Origin: Nitratiruptor sp.
GTDB taxonomy: Bacteria > Campylobacterota > Campylobacteria > Campylobacterales > Nitratiruptoraceae
NCBI GenBank assembly: GCA_009659925.1
Contig: PUXW01000013.1
Location: 1 to 64,000 of the forward strand
Length of the DNA: 64,000 nucleotides
Direction: 5' to 3'
Shown here: piece by piece, positions 49,689 through 58,585 of the stretch
How positions within the stretch are numbered: position 1 is the stretch's first letter
Layout: every line of letters starts with the position of its first letter
Program-made: the position numbers and the translations under genes
The notes under the pieces: model-generated
Database searches by the model: none
What the model was told of the DNA's origin: nothing
What the model saw: the letters and a program-made list of their open reading frames with translations, nothing else

Positions 49689-50827
49689 GACCAATCCTCC
49701 AGATATTCGATTGTACCATAAATCTCCTCCCCTCGATAGAGTCCCTCCCCTTGGTGGAGGGAGCGTGGATCGAAGAGGAGGTAGGGACCAGGCGCTTCTG
49801 GGGCGATGGTGCCCCGCTCCAATCCGATGAGCTTGGCCGGGGTGGCACTGGCAAGCTGGAGGAGGCGCTCCATCGAGATATGCCCTGGAAGCACCAATTT
49901 CGTATAGGCTAGGGGGAGATAGGAGGCGATGGAGTCGATCCCATAGGCCGCTTCGTCAAAGCTCAAATCCTTACGGGTGTAGGATGCAGGGGTATGCAAG
50001 GCGGTGAGGAGGTCGACCTTCCCAGCGCCCAGGGCTTCCAAGAGGGCTTCCTGCTCCTCCTGGTCGCGCAGAGGGGGGTCCAGCTTGGCTAGAGTATTGT
50101 AACCCAGGGCAGCTCGGTCGCTCTTGAGGAGGTGGTGGATGGAAAGCTGGGCGAAGCAGTGGGGGGATTGGGCGATGAGCTCGAGGCTGCGGGCGGTGGA
50201 GATTCCCCCGATGATCACCGGTACCCCGTAGTAGTCGCCATACTCGACGATTCTCGCCACCTCCCCGTATTCGTCTACCTTGCTGCGCCCGCGAAGTCCC
50301 AACTGGAAAGCGACCTCCCCCTCGTTCATAACCCCCCTTCTTCGAGAGCCATCGATCCAAACGAATAGGGGGAGCTGGAGCATCTGGGCATACTGGAAGA
50401 TGGGAGCCAGGAGGCTCGAATCGGTCCGGCTCTCCACGAAGATCGCCCGGGCCCCCAGCTTAGCCAGAGTAGCGATCTCGCTCAAGCCCCCCTCCCCCCG
50501 AGTGGCAAGGATGGCAGGATAAAGCTCTACCTGGACATGGGTACTCTTGATGAACTCCAGGTGGATCTCGTCGTTGAGGGGAGGAGAGAGGTCGGGGCGC
50601 AAGAGAATGGTTCCCACCCCTCCCTGACGCGCTTTACGGGCAAGTTCTCGGAGACTCCTTTGACTCAAACGTCCATCCAGCACCCCGACCCCCAAATCGA
50701 CCAAAGGGGGGAGGAGCCAGGGCCCTTCGTGGTCCTGGGGGATGGAATCGAGGAGGGAGAGCTTGCCCTTGGAAAGAGCTATCCCACGACGCCCCGTTGC
50801 GTCGATGGCAAGGGCTCTAAAGTCCAC
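49673..50827 (-). CDS. Dihydroorotase-like protein lacking the catalytic His pair (PyrC'-type)
   Basis: A 384-residue protein with the amidohydrolase/dihydroorotase fold: a short N-terminal beta-sandwich part, LPPLVDLGVGVLDGRLSQ near 39-56, FVWIDG, GVPVIIGGISTARSLELI and a C-terminal LYRGEEIYGTIEY. The metal motif normally read as D-x-H-x-H is D44-L-G-V-G48 here, so both His are Gly. The late T-D-H-A-P motif reads T-A-L-H-T-P, losing the catalytic Asp. It should therefore be inactive. Non-catalytic PyrC' chains in other bacteria support aspartate transcarbamoylase; pyrB is not in the window. GTG start overlaps the thioredoxin-like gene by 11 bases. Confidence 0.82.
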   Translation of the reverse strand: MDFRALAIDATGRRGIALSKGKLSLLDSIPQDHEGPWLLPPLVDLGVGVLDGRLSQRSLRELARKARQGGVGTILLRPDLSPPLNDEIHLEFIKSTHVQVELYPAILATRGEGGLSEIATLAKLGARAIFVESRTDSSLLAPIFQYAQMLQLPLFVWIDGSRRRGVMNEGEVAFQLGLRGRSKVDEYGEVARIVEYGDYYGVPVIIGGISTARSLELIAQSPHCFAQLSIHHLLKSDRAALGYNTLAKLDPPLRDQEEQEALLEALGAGKVDLLTALHTPASYTRKDLSFDEAAYGIDSIASYLPLAYTKLVLPGHISMERLLQLASATPAKLIGLERGTIAPEAPGPYLLFDPRSLHQGEGLYRGEEIYGTIEYLEDWSWETS

Positions 50828-51203
50828 TTTTGATCTCCTCGAGCTTCTTCAAGAAGATTTTGGCCGGAGCCGCTCCCACGAGACCGCGGCCAATAGGGCT
50901 TCCATCGCTCCTGAGAAAATAGAAAGTCGGGGTTCCATAGACCCGATAGCCCAAAGCCTTGGCCTCCTGGATGGTGAGCTGGATAGGGATGAAGTTGTAC
51001 TCGATGAAATCCACCAAAGCCTCCTCCTCGAAGGCTACATCTTCCATGTAGTCACAAGCGCTACACCCCTCCTGGGTGATCATGAGGAGAATCGGCTTAT
51101 TGTCTGCCTTAGCCTGGGCCAACCCCTCCTGGTAGCCATACCACTCGAAGTCGGCCCCTACAAGCCAGAGGCTCAAGAGCCAGAGGATGAACATCGCTTT
51201 CAT
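50817..51203 (-). CDS. Exported thioredoxin-fold protein
   Basis: A 128-residue protein with signal segment MFILWLLSLWLVGADFEW and a thioredoxin fold. The redox motif CSAC is at residues 47-50 in ITQEGCSAC, and the cis-Pro loop YGTPTFYFLRSDG is near 91-103. The GLAQAKADNKPILL opening and the buried-acid pattern resemble SoxW and the DsbD C-terminal domain. It directly follows dsbD with a four-base overlap, so it is probably the periplasmic protein that DsbD reduces, passing electrons to cytochrome c maturation or to other oxidised thiols (inference). Confidence 0.85.
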   Translation of the reverse strand: MKAMFILWLLSLWLVGADFEWYGYQEGLAQAKADNKPILLMITQEGCSACDYMEDVAFEEEALVDFIEYNFIPIQLTIQEAKALGYRVYGTPTFYFLRSDGSPIGRGLVGAAPAKIFLKKLEEIKSGL

Positions 51204-52960
51204 CGTACCACCCTTTCCAACCGTTTCAAGAACTCCTCGGCCTCGATGAAGCCGATGATCCGGTCCACCTCCTTCCCATTCACGAAGATCAAAATCGCCG
51301 GAGGGCCGAAGAGGTTGAACCGCCTCAAGAGCTCTTTGTCCTCCTTGGAGTTATCGCTCACATCAAAGCGCAAGGGGATGAAATGCTCCTGGAGGAAGCG
51401 GCGTACCCGGGGATTGGAGAAGGTGAGGGCGTCGAGCTCTTTGCAACTGGTACACCATTGGGCGGTCACATCGAGGAGGACAGGTTTTTGGGCACTGGAG
51501 AGAATCTCTTCCAATTTGGCCAGGGAGTTAACGGGCTGGAAGAGTCTTTCCTCTTGAGAGCGCTCCTGGGCGCTTCCTACCCCCCGTAAGGGATCAAGGG
51601 GGCTCAATCCCCCAGTGAAAGCCCCGAGGAGGACGAAGAGTCCATAGAGGAAGAGGATAATTCCGACACTCTTCTTGAAATAGGCGAACCACGGGGCTTC
51701 CTGGGGCAGCGGTTCCAGGGCTCGAAGGTAGACGGCGCTGCCTATGAAGAGGGAGCCCCAGAGGAACATGGTGACCCCTGGTGGGAGGATCCGCTCCAAC
51801 ATCCAGATGGCCACCCCGAGCATCACAACCCCGAAGACCCGGTTGATGGCCTCCATCCACCCCCCTGGTTTGGGCATGAATTTCCCAGCTCCTGTTCCAA
51901 TGAGCAAGAGGGGCGTTCCCATCCCAAGACTCATGGCGAAGAGGGCACTTCCCCCCAAAAGGGCATCCCCAGTTTGGCCGATGTAGATGAGGGCCCCGGC
52001 CAAGGGCGGCGCGACACAAGGACCTACAATGAGCGCTGAGAGCAGCCCCATGAGAGCTACTCCGATAATCCCTCCACGGCTACCGGCCGCATCGCTCTTT
52101 TGAGCCAATTTGGTCTGTAAGGAGGCGGGGAGTCCGATCTCGTAAAATCCAAACATACTCAAGGCCAAGGCGACGAAGAGAAGGGCGAAGAGGGTAATGA
52201 CCACGGGATTCTGGAAGGCTGCCTGGAGGTTGGCGCCAAAGAGCCCGGCCAAGAGGCCGGCGATGGTATAGGTGATGGCCATCGCCAGGACATAGACCAG
52301 GGAGTAGAGGAAGGCCCTTTTGGTTGTCATCCCCTTGGATCCAACGATGAGGGAGGAGAGGATGGGGATCATGGGGAAGATACACGGGGTAAAGGCCAGG
52401 AGCAATCCCAACAGGTAGAAAGTCCCCAAAATTGCCCAAATACTCCGATGTTTCAACAAATCGACGATCTCCCCCTCCTCCGATCCCAAACCTTGGCTTT
52501 GAGGTGGCTCTTGTCCCTGGGAGGCCTGCTCTAGCTCCTTGGGAAGGGCAATAGTAAAGCGGTGGCGCTGGGGTGGGTAGCAGACTCCAATTTCGTTGCA
52601 TCCCTGGTAGGAGAGCTCCAATTCGACAGAGGGTTGGGAGGTATCCAGAGCCTCCAGGGGGATAGTAGCCTCCAGAGAACCTTGATAGATCGGCTCTCCG
52701 TGGAGCTCTTGAGGAGGGGGGAGTTGGAGGGGAAGCTCCCGCTGGCTCGGGGCGATTTGGCGGAGTTTGAGCTCCTTCTGGTAGAGGTAGACCTTGGGGG
52801 CCATCTCGATCCGCAGGCGGATTCTATCTCCTTCTAACTGGAGTGAAGGTTTGTAAGCCTCCTCAACGGGAGTGATTTGAGGCCCCTCCTTCCCAACCTC
52901 GACGAAACCGAAACCGAAGAGGAAGGTGACGAGGATGATCCAGATGAGACTGTGGCGCAT
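51200..52960 (-). CDS. dsbD: Thiol:disulfide interchange protein DsbD
   Basis: Carries electrons from cytoplasmic thioredoxin to the periplasm. The 586-residue product has all three modules. The N-terminal periplasmic domain has Cys121 and Cys127 in YQGCNEIGVCYPP. Eight helices include membrane Cys193 in AFTPCIFPMIPI and Cys315 in IVGPCVAPPL. The C-terminal thioredoxin domain has Cys503-Cys506 in AQWCTSCKELDALTF. A signal segment (LIWIILVTFLFGFGF) opens it. GGGAG precedes ATG 52960. First gene of the minus-strand run that continues to the zinc-ribbon gene; a 20-bp perfect palindrome lies just upstream. Confidence 0.95.
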   Translation of the reverse strand: MRHSLIWIILVTFLFGFGFVEVGKEGPQITPVEEAYKPSLQLEGDRIRLRIEMAPKVYLYQKELKLRQIAPSQRELPLQLPPPQELHGEPIYQGSLEATIPLEALDTSQPSVELELSYQGCNEIGVCYPPQRHRFTIALPKELEQASQGQEPPQSQGLGSEEGEIVDLLKHRSIWAILGTFYLLGLLLAFTPCIFPMIPILSSLIVGSKGMTTKRAFLYSLVYVLAMAITYTIAGLLAGLFGANLQAAFQNPVVITLFALLFVALALSMFGFYEIGLPASLQTKLAQKSDAAGSRGGIIGVALMGLLSALIVGPCVAPPLAGALIYIGQTGDALLGGSALFAMSLGMGTPLLLIGTGAGKFMPKPGGWMEAINRVFGVVMLGVAIWMLERILPPGVTMFLWGSLFIGSAVYLRALEPLPQEAPWFAYFKKSVGIILFLYGLFVLLGAFTGGLSPLDPLRGVGSAQERSQEERLFQPVNSLAKLEEILSSAQKPVLLDVTAQWCTSCKELDALTFSNPRVRRFLQEHFIPLRFDVSDNSKEDKELLRRFNLFGPPAILIFVNGKEVDRIIGFIEAEEFLKRLERVVR

Positions 52961-52992
52961 TAGAACTCCCTTCTATACAAACGGCTCCAAGA

Positions 52993-53012
52993 TTGGTTAC
53001 AATTGTAACCAA
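52993..53012. promoter_or_regulatory. Perfect 20-bp palindrome in the dsbD/yyaL-like divergent promoter
   Basis: Half-site TTGGTTACAA followed directly by its exact reverse complement, with no spacer. TACAAT, a fair -10 box, is present on both strands within it (52998-53003 on +). Starts would fall about 33 bases before each ATG. It may be an operator, a symmetric divergent promoter, or both. Confidence 0.6.
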
Positions 53013-53042
53013 ATTGGGTAAAACTTGACCAAAGAGGGAGTC

Positions 53043-54962
53043 ATGGCGAATCGACTGCAATGGGCCCAGTCCCCCTATCTCCAGCAGCACAAGGAGCAGC
53101 CTATCGACTGGTACGAGTGGGGTCAGGAGGCCTTCCAGAGAGCCGAGAGGGAGGGGAAACTCATCTTCTTGTCCATCGGCTATAGTAGCTGCCACTGGTG
53201 CCATGTGATGGCCCGGGAGGTCTTCGAGAACGAAGAGGTGGCCCGCCTCCTCAACGACCACTTCATCTCCATCAAGGTGGATCGGGAGGAACGCCCCGAC
53301 ATCGACCACTACTTCCAAGAGGTCTACCGCCTCTTGAACCAGCGCCCAGGGGGATGGCCCCTCTCCATCTTCATGACTCCCCAGGGGCACCCCTTCTTCG
53401 CCGCCACCTACATCCCCCTTCAACCCCGCTTCAATATGCCCGGTTTCATCCAGCTTCTACGCAACATCATCGAGGTCTACCAAGAAGACCCGAACCAAAT
53501 CCACCAGCAAGCCAAGGAGGTCATGAGATTCATGCAACCAAGCAGCAAAAGGGAGCAGGTTGCCTTCGATCCTTCCATCGCCCAAACCTTCGTCGCCAAG
53601 ACCAAAGCCCTCTTCGATCCCGTCCACGGCGGTTTTGGCTCCAAGCCCAAGTTCCCCCAAACCTCGACCATCAACACCCTTTTAACCATCTACCGCCTTA
53701 CCAAGAATCGGGATGCCTTGGAGATGGCGACCAAGACCTTGCGCGAGATGGCCAAAGGGGGGTTGCGGGACCTGGTGGATGGGGGATTTTGCCGCTATAG
53801 TACCGATGAGCGCTGGTTGGTCCCCCACTTTGAGAAGATGACCTATGACAACGCCCTCCTCATGGAGAGTTACCTCTTGGCCTTCCACACCACCCAAGAG
53901 CCGCTCTTCAAGGAGATCGCCTTTGAGATCGCCGACTTCATGGTGGAGTACATGAGCCACAAGGGGCTTTTTTTCAGTGCCAGCGACGCCGACAGCCAGG
54001 GGGAGGAGGGGGGCTACTTCACTTACACCTTCGACGAGGTCGTTGCCAAGCTCCAAGCCGACGGCCTGAGTTCTGAGGAGATCCAAGAGGTCCTCCAACG
54101 GCTCAACATAACCCCCGAGGGCAACTTTGCAGGGAAAAACATCGTCCGGGTCGAGGATCTCGAACTCTGCCAATCCCAGCGGCGAGGCCTTGCCAGCTTA
54201 CGGGAGTTACGCCAAGAGCGGTGCTACCCCTTCATCGATCGCAAGATCATCACCAGCTGGAACGCGATGATGATCAAGAGTTTGTACATGGCGGCACGCA
54301 TTGAGAACCGCTACTTTGAGGTGGCGGAAGAGTCGATGGACTCCCTCTTGAAGACGATGCTCGTCGACGACCATCTCTACCACTCCACCATTATCGGTGA
54401 AAAGCCCAAGATCAAAGGCTTCCTCGAAGATTACGCCTACCTTGCCATCGCTCTGCTTGAGGGCTACAAAACCACCCTTAACGAGGAGTATCTCGCCCGG
54501 GCCAATCTCCTGGTCAACGACGCCCTCGTCGAATTCTACGACCAGGGGAAGTGGTATTTCAGCAAGGGGGAGCTCTTCGTGGAAGCGGAACATACCGACA
54601 CCACCTATCCCAGCAGTGCAGCGGTCATGGTAGAGGGGATGCTCACCCTCGCCGCCCTGGTCCACCAACGCTACTTCACCTTCGCCCAACAGACCATCGA
54701 CTACTATGGCCCCGCCATCATGAGCCATCTTCCATGGAGTGGCCGCTTCGTCACCGCCATCTTGCGCACCTTTTACGAAGATCGGATCATCAAGTCGACT
54801 CCGGCCAATCTCGCCCCCTGCACCCCCCGTATCGACTCCCTCATCTACCCCTTCATCCTCCTCAAAGAGGAGGAGCATGAAGAGCTGGTACTTTGCGACT
54901 GGAATCGCTGTTTTGCTACGGCCCGGGAGTGTAGGGAGATTCTAGGAGCTATCGATGGCTAA
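53043..54962 (+). CDS. YyaL/DUF255 thioredoxin-domain protein
   Basis: A 639-residue cytosolic protein. The N-terminal thioredoxin-like DUF255 domain opens NRLQWAQSPYLQQHKEQPID and contains the redox motif CHWC at 50-53 (YSSCHWCHVMAREVF). GGWPLSIFMTPQGHPFFAAT is near 104-123. The rest is an alpha/alpha barrel of the six-hairpin glycosidase type with GGFCRYSTDERWLVPHFEKM near 245-264 and DADSQGEEGGYFTYT near 310. Human SPATA20 belongs to the family; function is not known. GGGAG precedes ATG 53043. It runs divergently from dsbD and overlaps msrA by eight bases, which suggests thiol repair (inference). Confidence 0.88.
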   Translation: MANRLQWAQSPYLQQHKEQPIDWYEWGQEAFQRAEREGKLIFLSIGYSSCHWCHVMAREVFENEEVARLLNDHFISIKVDREERPDIDHYFQEVYRLLNQRPGGWPLSIFMTPQGHPFFAATYIPLQPRFNMPGFIQLLRNIIEVYQEDPNQIHQQAKEVMRFMQPSSKREQVAFDPSIAQTFVAKTKALFDPVHGGFGSKPKFPQTSTINTLLTIYRLTKNRDALEMATKTLREMAKGGLRDLVDGGFCRYSTDERWLVPHFEKMTYDNALLMESYLLAFHTTQEPLFKEIAFEIADFMVEYMSHKGLFFSASDADSQGEEGGYFTYTFDEVVAKLQADGLSSEEIQEVLQRLNITPEGNFAGKNIVRVEDLELCQSQRRGLASLRELRQERCYPFIDRKIITSWNAMMIKSLYMAARIENRYFEVAEESMDSLLKTMLVDDHLYHSTIIGEKPKIKGFLEDYAYLAIALLEGYKTTLNEEYLARANLLVNDALVEFYDQGKWYFSKGELFVEAEHTDTTYPSSAAVMVEGMLTLAALVHQRYFTFAQQTIDYYGPAIMSHLPWSGRFVTAILRTFYEDRIIKSTPANLAPCTPRIDSLIYPFILLKEEEHEELVLCDWNRCFATARECREILGAIDG

Positions 54963-55476
54963 AGCTCTCTTTGGAGGGGGGTGTTTCTGGTGTCTCGAAG
55001 CGGCCTTCAGGCGGATTCGGGGCGTTCAGGAGGTTACCAGCGGCTATGCAGGGTGCCAAGAGCCAAATCCAACCTATGAGCGGGTTTGCACAGGCGAGAC
55101 CGGATGTGCCGAAGCAGTCCTCATCGAATACGATCCGCAAACCATCAGCTACCAGGAGCTCTTAACCCTCTTCTTCGCCCTCCACGATCCAACCCAACTC
55201 AACCGCCAAGGGGCCGATATCGGAACCCAGTACCGCTCCGTCATCTTCCCCCTTAACCCGCAGCAGGAGCAAATTGCCAAGGCCTTCATCGAGAGCCTCC
55301 AACCCCACTTCAACGGCCAAATCGTCACCACTATCGAAGAACCGGGTCCCTTCTATCCCGCCGAAGCCTACCACCAGAACTACTACGAGCGCCATCCGGA
55401 CCAACCCTACTGCCAGTTGGTCATCGCCCCCAAACTTGCCAAACTAGCCACCAATTTCCAGGAGTATCTGCGATGA
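54955..55476 (+). CDS. msrA: Peptide methionine-S-sulfoxide reductase
   Basis: Repairs oxidised methionine (S-epimer). The 173-residue product starts ALFGGGCFWCLEAAFRRIRG with catalytic Cys10. EVTSGYAGC is near 26-34, YERVCTGETGCAEAVLIEYD near 41-60, and the substrate pocket motif HDPTQLNRQGADIGTQYRS near 76-94. Possible resolving Cys sit at 34, 45 and 50. There is no signal peptide, so it is cytosolic. Placed after the CHWC protein and divergent from dsbD, it is part of a redox-repair neighbourhood. Confidence 0.95.
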   Translation: MAKALFGGGCFWCLEAAFRRIRGVQEVTSGYAGCQEPNPTYERVCTGETGCAEAVLIEYDPQTISYQELLTLFFALHDPTQLNRQGADIGTQYRSVIFPLNPQQEQIAKAFIESLQPHFNGQIVTTIEEPGPFYPAEAYHQNYYERHPDQPYCQLVIAPKLAKLATNFQEYLR

Positions 55477-55790
55477 TCAAGCTCCTCATTCCCCTAGTTC
55501 TCCTTGCGGCGGCGACCCTCTACAAGATCTATCGGGACTACCAGGGGGATCGAAGAAAGGCGATCCTCGATATCCTCCTGCTCTTCTTCCTCCTCTTTGC
55601 TACAGGCTTTAGCTCCTACCTGCGTATCTACACCCCCCTCCTCTTCTTCCACCTACTCCTCCTACTCATTGGCTGGATCAACTACTACCGCTACCTCTTT
55701 GGAGGAAGGCCCAGGCTCTCCTTGACCCTGGCCCCCTCTTTGACCATCCTCCTCTTCTTTCTCGCAGGGCTTACTATCCCCGATCAGTAG
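55473..55790 (+). CDS. Small conserved-type membrane protein, unknown
   Basis: A 105-residue protein with four hydrophobic stretches (about 2-16, 33-50, 55-72, 83-100), linked by short charged turns (KIYRDYQGDRRKA, YRYLFGGRPR). No family recognised. The ATG overlaps the msrA stop by four bases, so it is co-translated. Its own stop overlaps the end of the convergent exported-protein gene by seven bases. Confidence 0.6.
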   Translation: MIKLLIPLVLLAAATLYKIYRDYQGDRRKAILDILLLFFLLFATGFSSYLRIYTPLLFFHLLLLLIGWINYYRYLFGGRPRLSLTLAPSLTILLFFLAGLTIPDQ

Positions 55791-58018
55791 GGGAATTCGA
55801 CGGCCACAGCGGGGTTTTTACACGAGACCCGCCCGGTGCCATACTCCTTGAAGACCTGATAGGTCTGATTGGTATCCGGATCGGTCTTCTCCTCGTAGAC
55901 TGGAGCTGGATAGATGCAAAGGCGCACAAATCCCCATCCATTGGTCTTTTGCAAGTTAATACTGCCACCATATTCCAGCTCTCTTCGGGTACGACAGCGG
56001 GTATTGGTCGGGGTGAAGTAGAAGTAGGAGACCTGATCCCCATCACATGTAACTCCGAAGTTGGAGTAGCTCAAACCATAATTGGCATCGGTGTAGACGA
56101 TCTTAAGATCGTAAGCGCAAACCGGTGCCTTCTTACAGGTGATGGAGCCTGGCATATCGAGCTTGGTACCTGTGAGGGTTCGCTTGAAGGAGTTGCCTAC
56201 CCGGACCCTGCCATTTCCAATGGAAGCGTTGATGAAGATATCCTTCCCACCGAAGAATTTGGGGTAGATGATCTGGAAACGGACCTGGCGGTTTCGAATG
56301 GTATAGAGCCCGTTGGGATGGTCGAGAACGATATTGGAGATGGTCTCCTCCTTCGGATCCCAGCGGCTCTCGTTTCCAATAACGAAGGTGAGTTGCTCAA
56401 CCCGGTCCGCCTCGATGGAGCCTTGCAAGAGGATTTCATGGTTGTTGAGGATGGAGGTGATGGTCCATCCACCCAGATAGTTGGGATCTTGGCTCGCCCC
56501 GTTGGGGATGATGATGAGCTTATCCCTATACGTTTCCAGCCACTCCAGATCGAATTTGGAAGTTGAGAATTTGAGGAGATCTTCCCCAACCTGCTCCAGG
56601 CTTCCACTAAAACTTCCATCCCGGAAGCCATCGAAATAGACGAAGGGATTCTCCCGAAGGGATTCGAAGGTGAAGAAGTTCCCCTCCTGGTAGTACCAAT
56701 CGGTGTCGACCTTGGGATTGAGGATGGTCAACTTCATCGTACTCCCATCGAACCTGGAGCTACGCAGTTTGATGGTATAAGTATCGATGAAGAAGCCGCT
56801 GGTCTTGTTGTAATCGGTTCCCACATACTCCAGGGTGATGGTGTTGTTGAGCCGTCTGGTTACGGGATAGGTGATCCGCTTGACGAGACGATCCTGGTTG
56901 GGCAGTCCCTGGAGGAGGACCTCTACCTCAAATTCCGCTGTTCCAAGCTCTTCTCCCCGGACGAGAAAGTCCACGCTCCCATTTTCCACCTCTTCCACAC
57001 TCATCTCATCATAGACATTCCCGTGCAGATCCACCAACTTGGCCCGATCGTTGAGGGAACGGATCGTAATCCGGACAATCTTCTCGCTGGAGAGGGGGTG
57101 GAGATCTTCCGATCCAAGCACCTTGACGGTGATGTGGTTGGTCTGGCCCAAGATGATGGCTTGATCCTCGTTTTCCACCTCGATCATATACTCTTGCGGC
57201 TTGTAGAGGATGGTCAGGGGAATCGACTTGCTCACCTTCTGGACGAAGCCCTCCTCATTCTTGATCTTGGCAAGGAGCAAGATGGCAGCCTGCCCATCTT
57301 TACCAAGGGCTTGGATTGTCACACGCCCATCGGAGACATTGCTCAAACGCTTCTTACTCACCAGCTGCTCCCCATCTACGATCTTCAAGAGCAAGGCGTT
57401 GGAGGATTTGATGACCAGCTCCTCTACATTCTGGGGATCGACTTGGACCTTGCTGGTTTGATCCATCAAGAGGAAGCGGAGCTCCCCCCTGGTATTGGTG
57501 TAGAGCTGCCGGGGAGCCTCGACGATAAAGTCCACATTGCCGAAGTGGATGGGCTCCTGGTTGACCACAGGTTTGGGACCAAACTTGGAGACCGATTGGG
57601 TCACGAAGGTCTGCCCGTTGGCCACAACCTTGTTCTCCATCACCAACTCCCCACTCACATAGATCACATCGGTGGGACATGGATCGGTGAAGTTGAGGCG
57701 GAAGGAGAAGTAGCCCTCAGGATCGAGGGTGGTCTCCTTTTCAGGGGTCTGGGAGGCGATGATACAGTGCCCCGTATCGAAGTGTAAGGAGCGCACCCGG
57801 TAAATCCGTTTCACCGTATCGGTATCGATAGAGCGGTAGCTCCCGACGAAGACCCGTCCTGCCACAGTGGTGGGGGTGATGTAGCGATAGGTGGAACGGG
57901 ACTCTTGGATCTGTTGGGATTGGGTGACCTGTTGAGGCTGTTGCGACCCTTGGACGGGCTGATCCTGGCTAAGAGCCGAGAGCAAGAGGGCAATAGAGGT
58001 CAAGAGCTCCTGGAACAT
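55784..58018 (-). CDS. Large exported protein of unknown function with Ig-like repeats
   Basis: A 744-residue product. A short signal peptide (FQELLTSIALLLSALS) is followed by a Gln-rich linker (about 17-40). Two similar beta-rich segments follow: about 155-270 beginning NVDFIVEAPRQLYTNTRGEL, and about 273-385 beginning EYMIEVENEDQAIILGQTNH. Each has the strand pattern of bacterial Ig-like domains. The C-terminal third is Cys-containing (about nine Cys in the protein, most beyond 640) and ends VSCKNPAVAVEFPY. It is richer in Asn, Thr and Tyr than its neighbours. No known domain is certain. AAAGGCGTAGG precedes ATG 58018, and GATAAT further upstream may be its -10 box. Confidence 0.7.
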   Translation of the reverse strand: MFQELLTSIALLLSALSQDQPVQGSQQPQQVTQSQQIQESRSTYRYITPTTVAGRVFVGSYRSIDTDTVKRIYRVRSLHFDTGHCIIASQTPEKETTLDPEGYFSFRLNFTDPCPTDVIYVSGELVMENKVVANGQTFVTQSVSKFGPKPVVNQEPIHFGNVDFIVEAPRQLYTNTRGELRFLLMDQTSKVQVDPQNVEELVIKSSNALLLKIVDGEQLVSKKRLSNVSDGRVTIQALGKDGQAAILLLAKIKNEEGFVQKVSKSIPLTILYKPQEYMIEVENEDQAIILGQTNHITVKVLGSEDLHPLSSEKIVRITIRSLNDRAKLVDLHGNVYDEMSVEEVENGSVDFLVRGEELGTAEFEVEVLLQGLPNQDRLVKRITYPVTRRLNNTITLEYVGTDYNKTSGFFIDTYTIKLRSSRFDGSTMKLTILNPKVDTDWYYQEGNFFTFESLRENPFVYFDGFRDGSFSGSLEQVGEDLLKFSTSKFDLEWLETYRDKLIIIPNGASQDPNYLGGWTITSILNNHEILLQGSIEADRVEQLTFVIGNESRWDPKEETISNIVLDHPNGLYTIRNRQVRFQIIYPKFFGGKDIFINASIGNGRVRVGNSFKRTLTGTKLDMPGSITCKKAPVCAYDLKIVYTDANYGLSYSNFGVTCDGDQVSYFYFTPTNTRCRTRRELEYGGSINLQKTNGWGFVRLCIYPAPVYEEKTDPDTNQTYQVFKEYGTGRVSCKNPAVAVEFPY

Positions 58019-58054
58019 CCTACGCCTTTCTGGAAGATTGGAATTTTCACCCTA

Positions 58055-58585
58055 TTATCGGAGATAGGAGAGAATTTTTGACCAGTGGGCCAACTTGGTC
58101 TTGAAATCGAGCCGTCGGTTGGCTGGAGAGGGGGATGGGAGGTAGTGGGCTGGAAGGGGGAGGTGGCCAAAATACCGGCGATAGAGGGATTCACTCTTGC
58201 GCCCTACCAGGAAGATCGCCTCGATGTTTGGATAGCGAGCTAGGAGCCCTGGAATGTCGTTGGGCTCGATCTGGCGCAAGGAGCTGTCGAGGGAGTTGGT
58301 CCGCTGGCAGCTGGCCACCATATCCCACAAAGCGATCCCCTTATCCAAGACGAAGGCCCTCCTATCCTCCGCCCTCTTGGGAACCTCCTCCTGGAAGAGA
58401 GCGCCAAGGAGGGGCCAGAACTGATTTTGGGGATGGCCATAGTAGAAGGCCTCTTGAAAGGATTTGATACTGGGGAAACTTCCAAGGAGGAGGACTTTGG
58501 AATTGGAATCAACAACCGGCTCGAAGGGGTGCAAGAGCCGCTGGTGCGGCTCCTGGTTACTCGACCTCCGCGTCGATGACCTCAT
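58055..58585 (-). CDS. Hypoxanthine/uracil-type DNA glycosylase (DNA-deoxyinosine glycosylase family)
   Basis: A repair enzyme of the UDG superfamily, about 176 residues. [20 protein letters not shown] near 35-54 and [15 protein letters not shown] near 55-69 carry the catalytic Asn. [13 protein letters not shown] is near 88, [15 protein letters not shown] near 127 and [10 protein letters not shown] near 150 form the last motif. This pattern is that of the hypoxanthine-DNA glycosylase group rather than true Mug. The start is uncertain. ATG 58585 overlaps the dnaK 3' end by 29 bases. TTG 58534 would begin just at LHPFEP and remove the Arg-rich stretch. Confidence 0.82.
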   Translation of the reverse strand: MRSSTRRSSNQEPHQRLLHPFEPVVDSNSKVLLLGSFPSIKSFQEAFYYGHPQNQFWPLLGALFQEEVPKRAEDRRAFVLDKGIALWDMVASCQRTNSLDSSLRQIEPNDIPGLLARYPNIEAIFLVGRKSESLYRRYFGHLPLPAHYLPSPSPANRRLDFKTKLAHWSKILSYLR

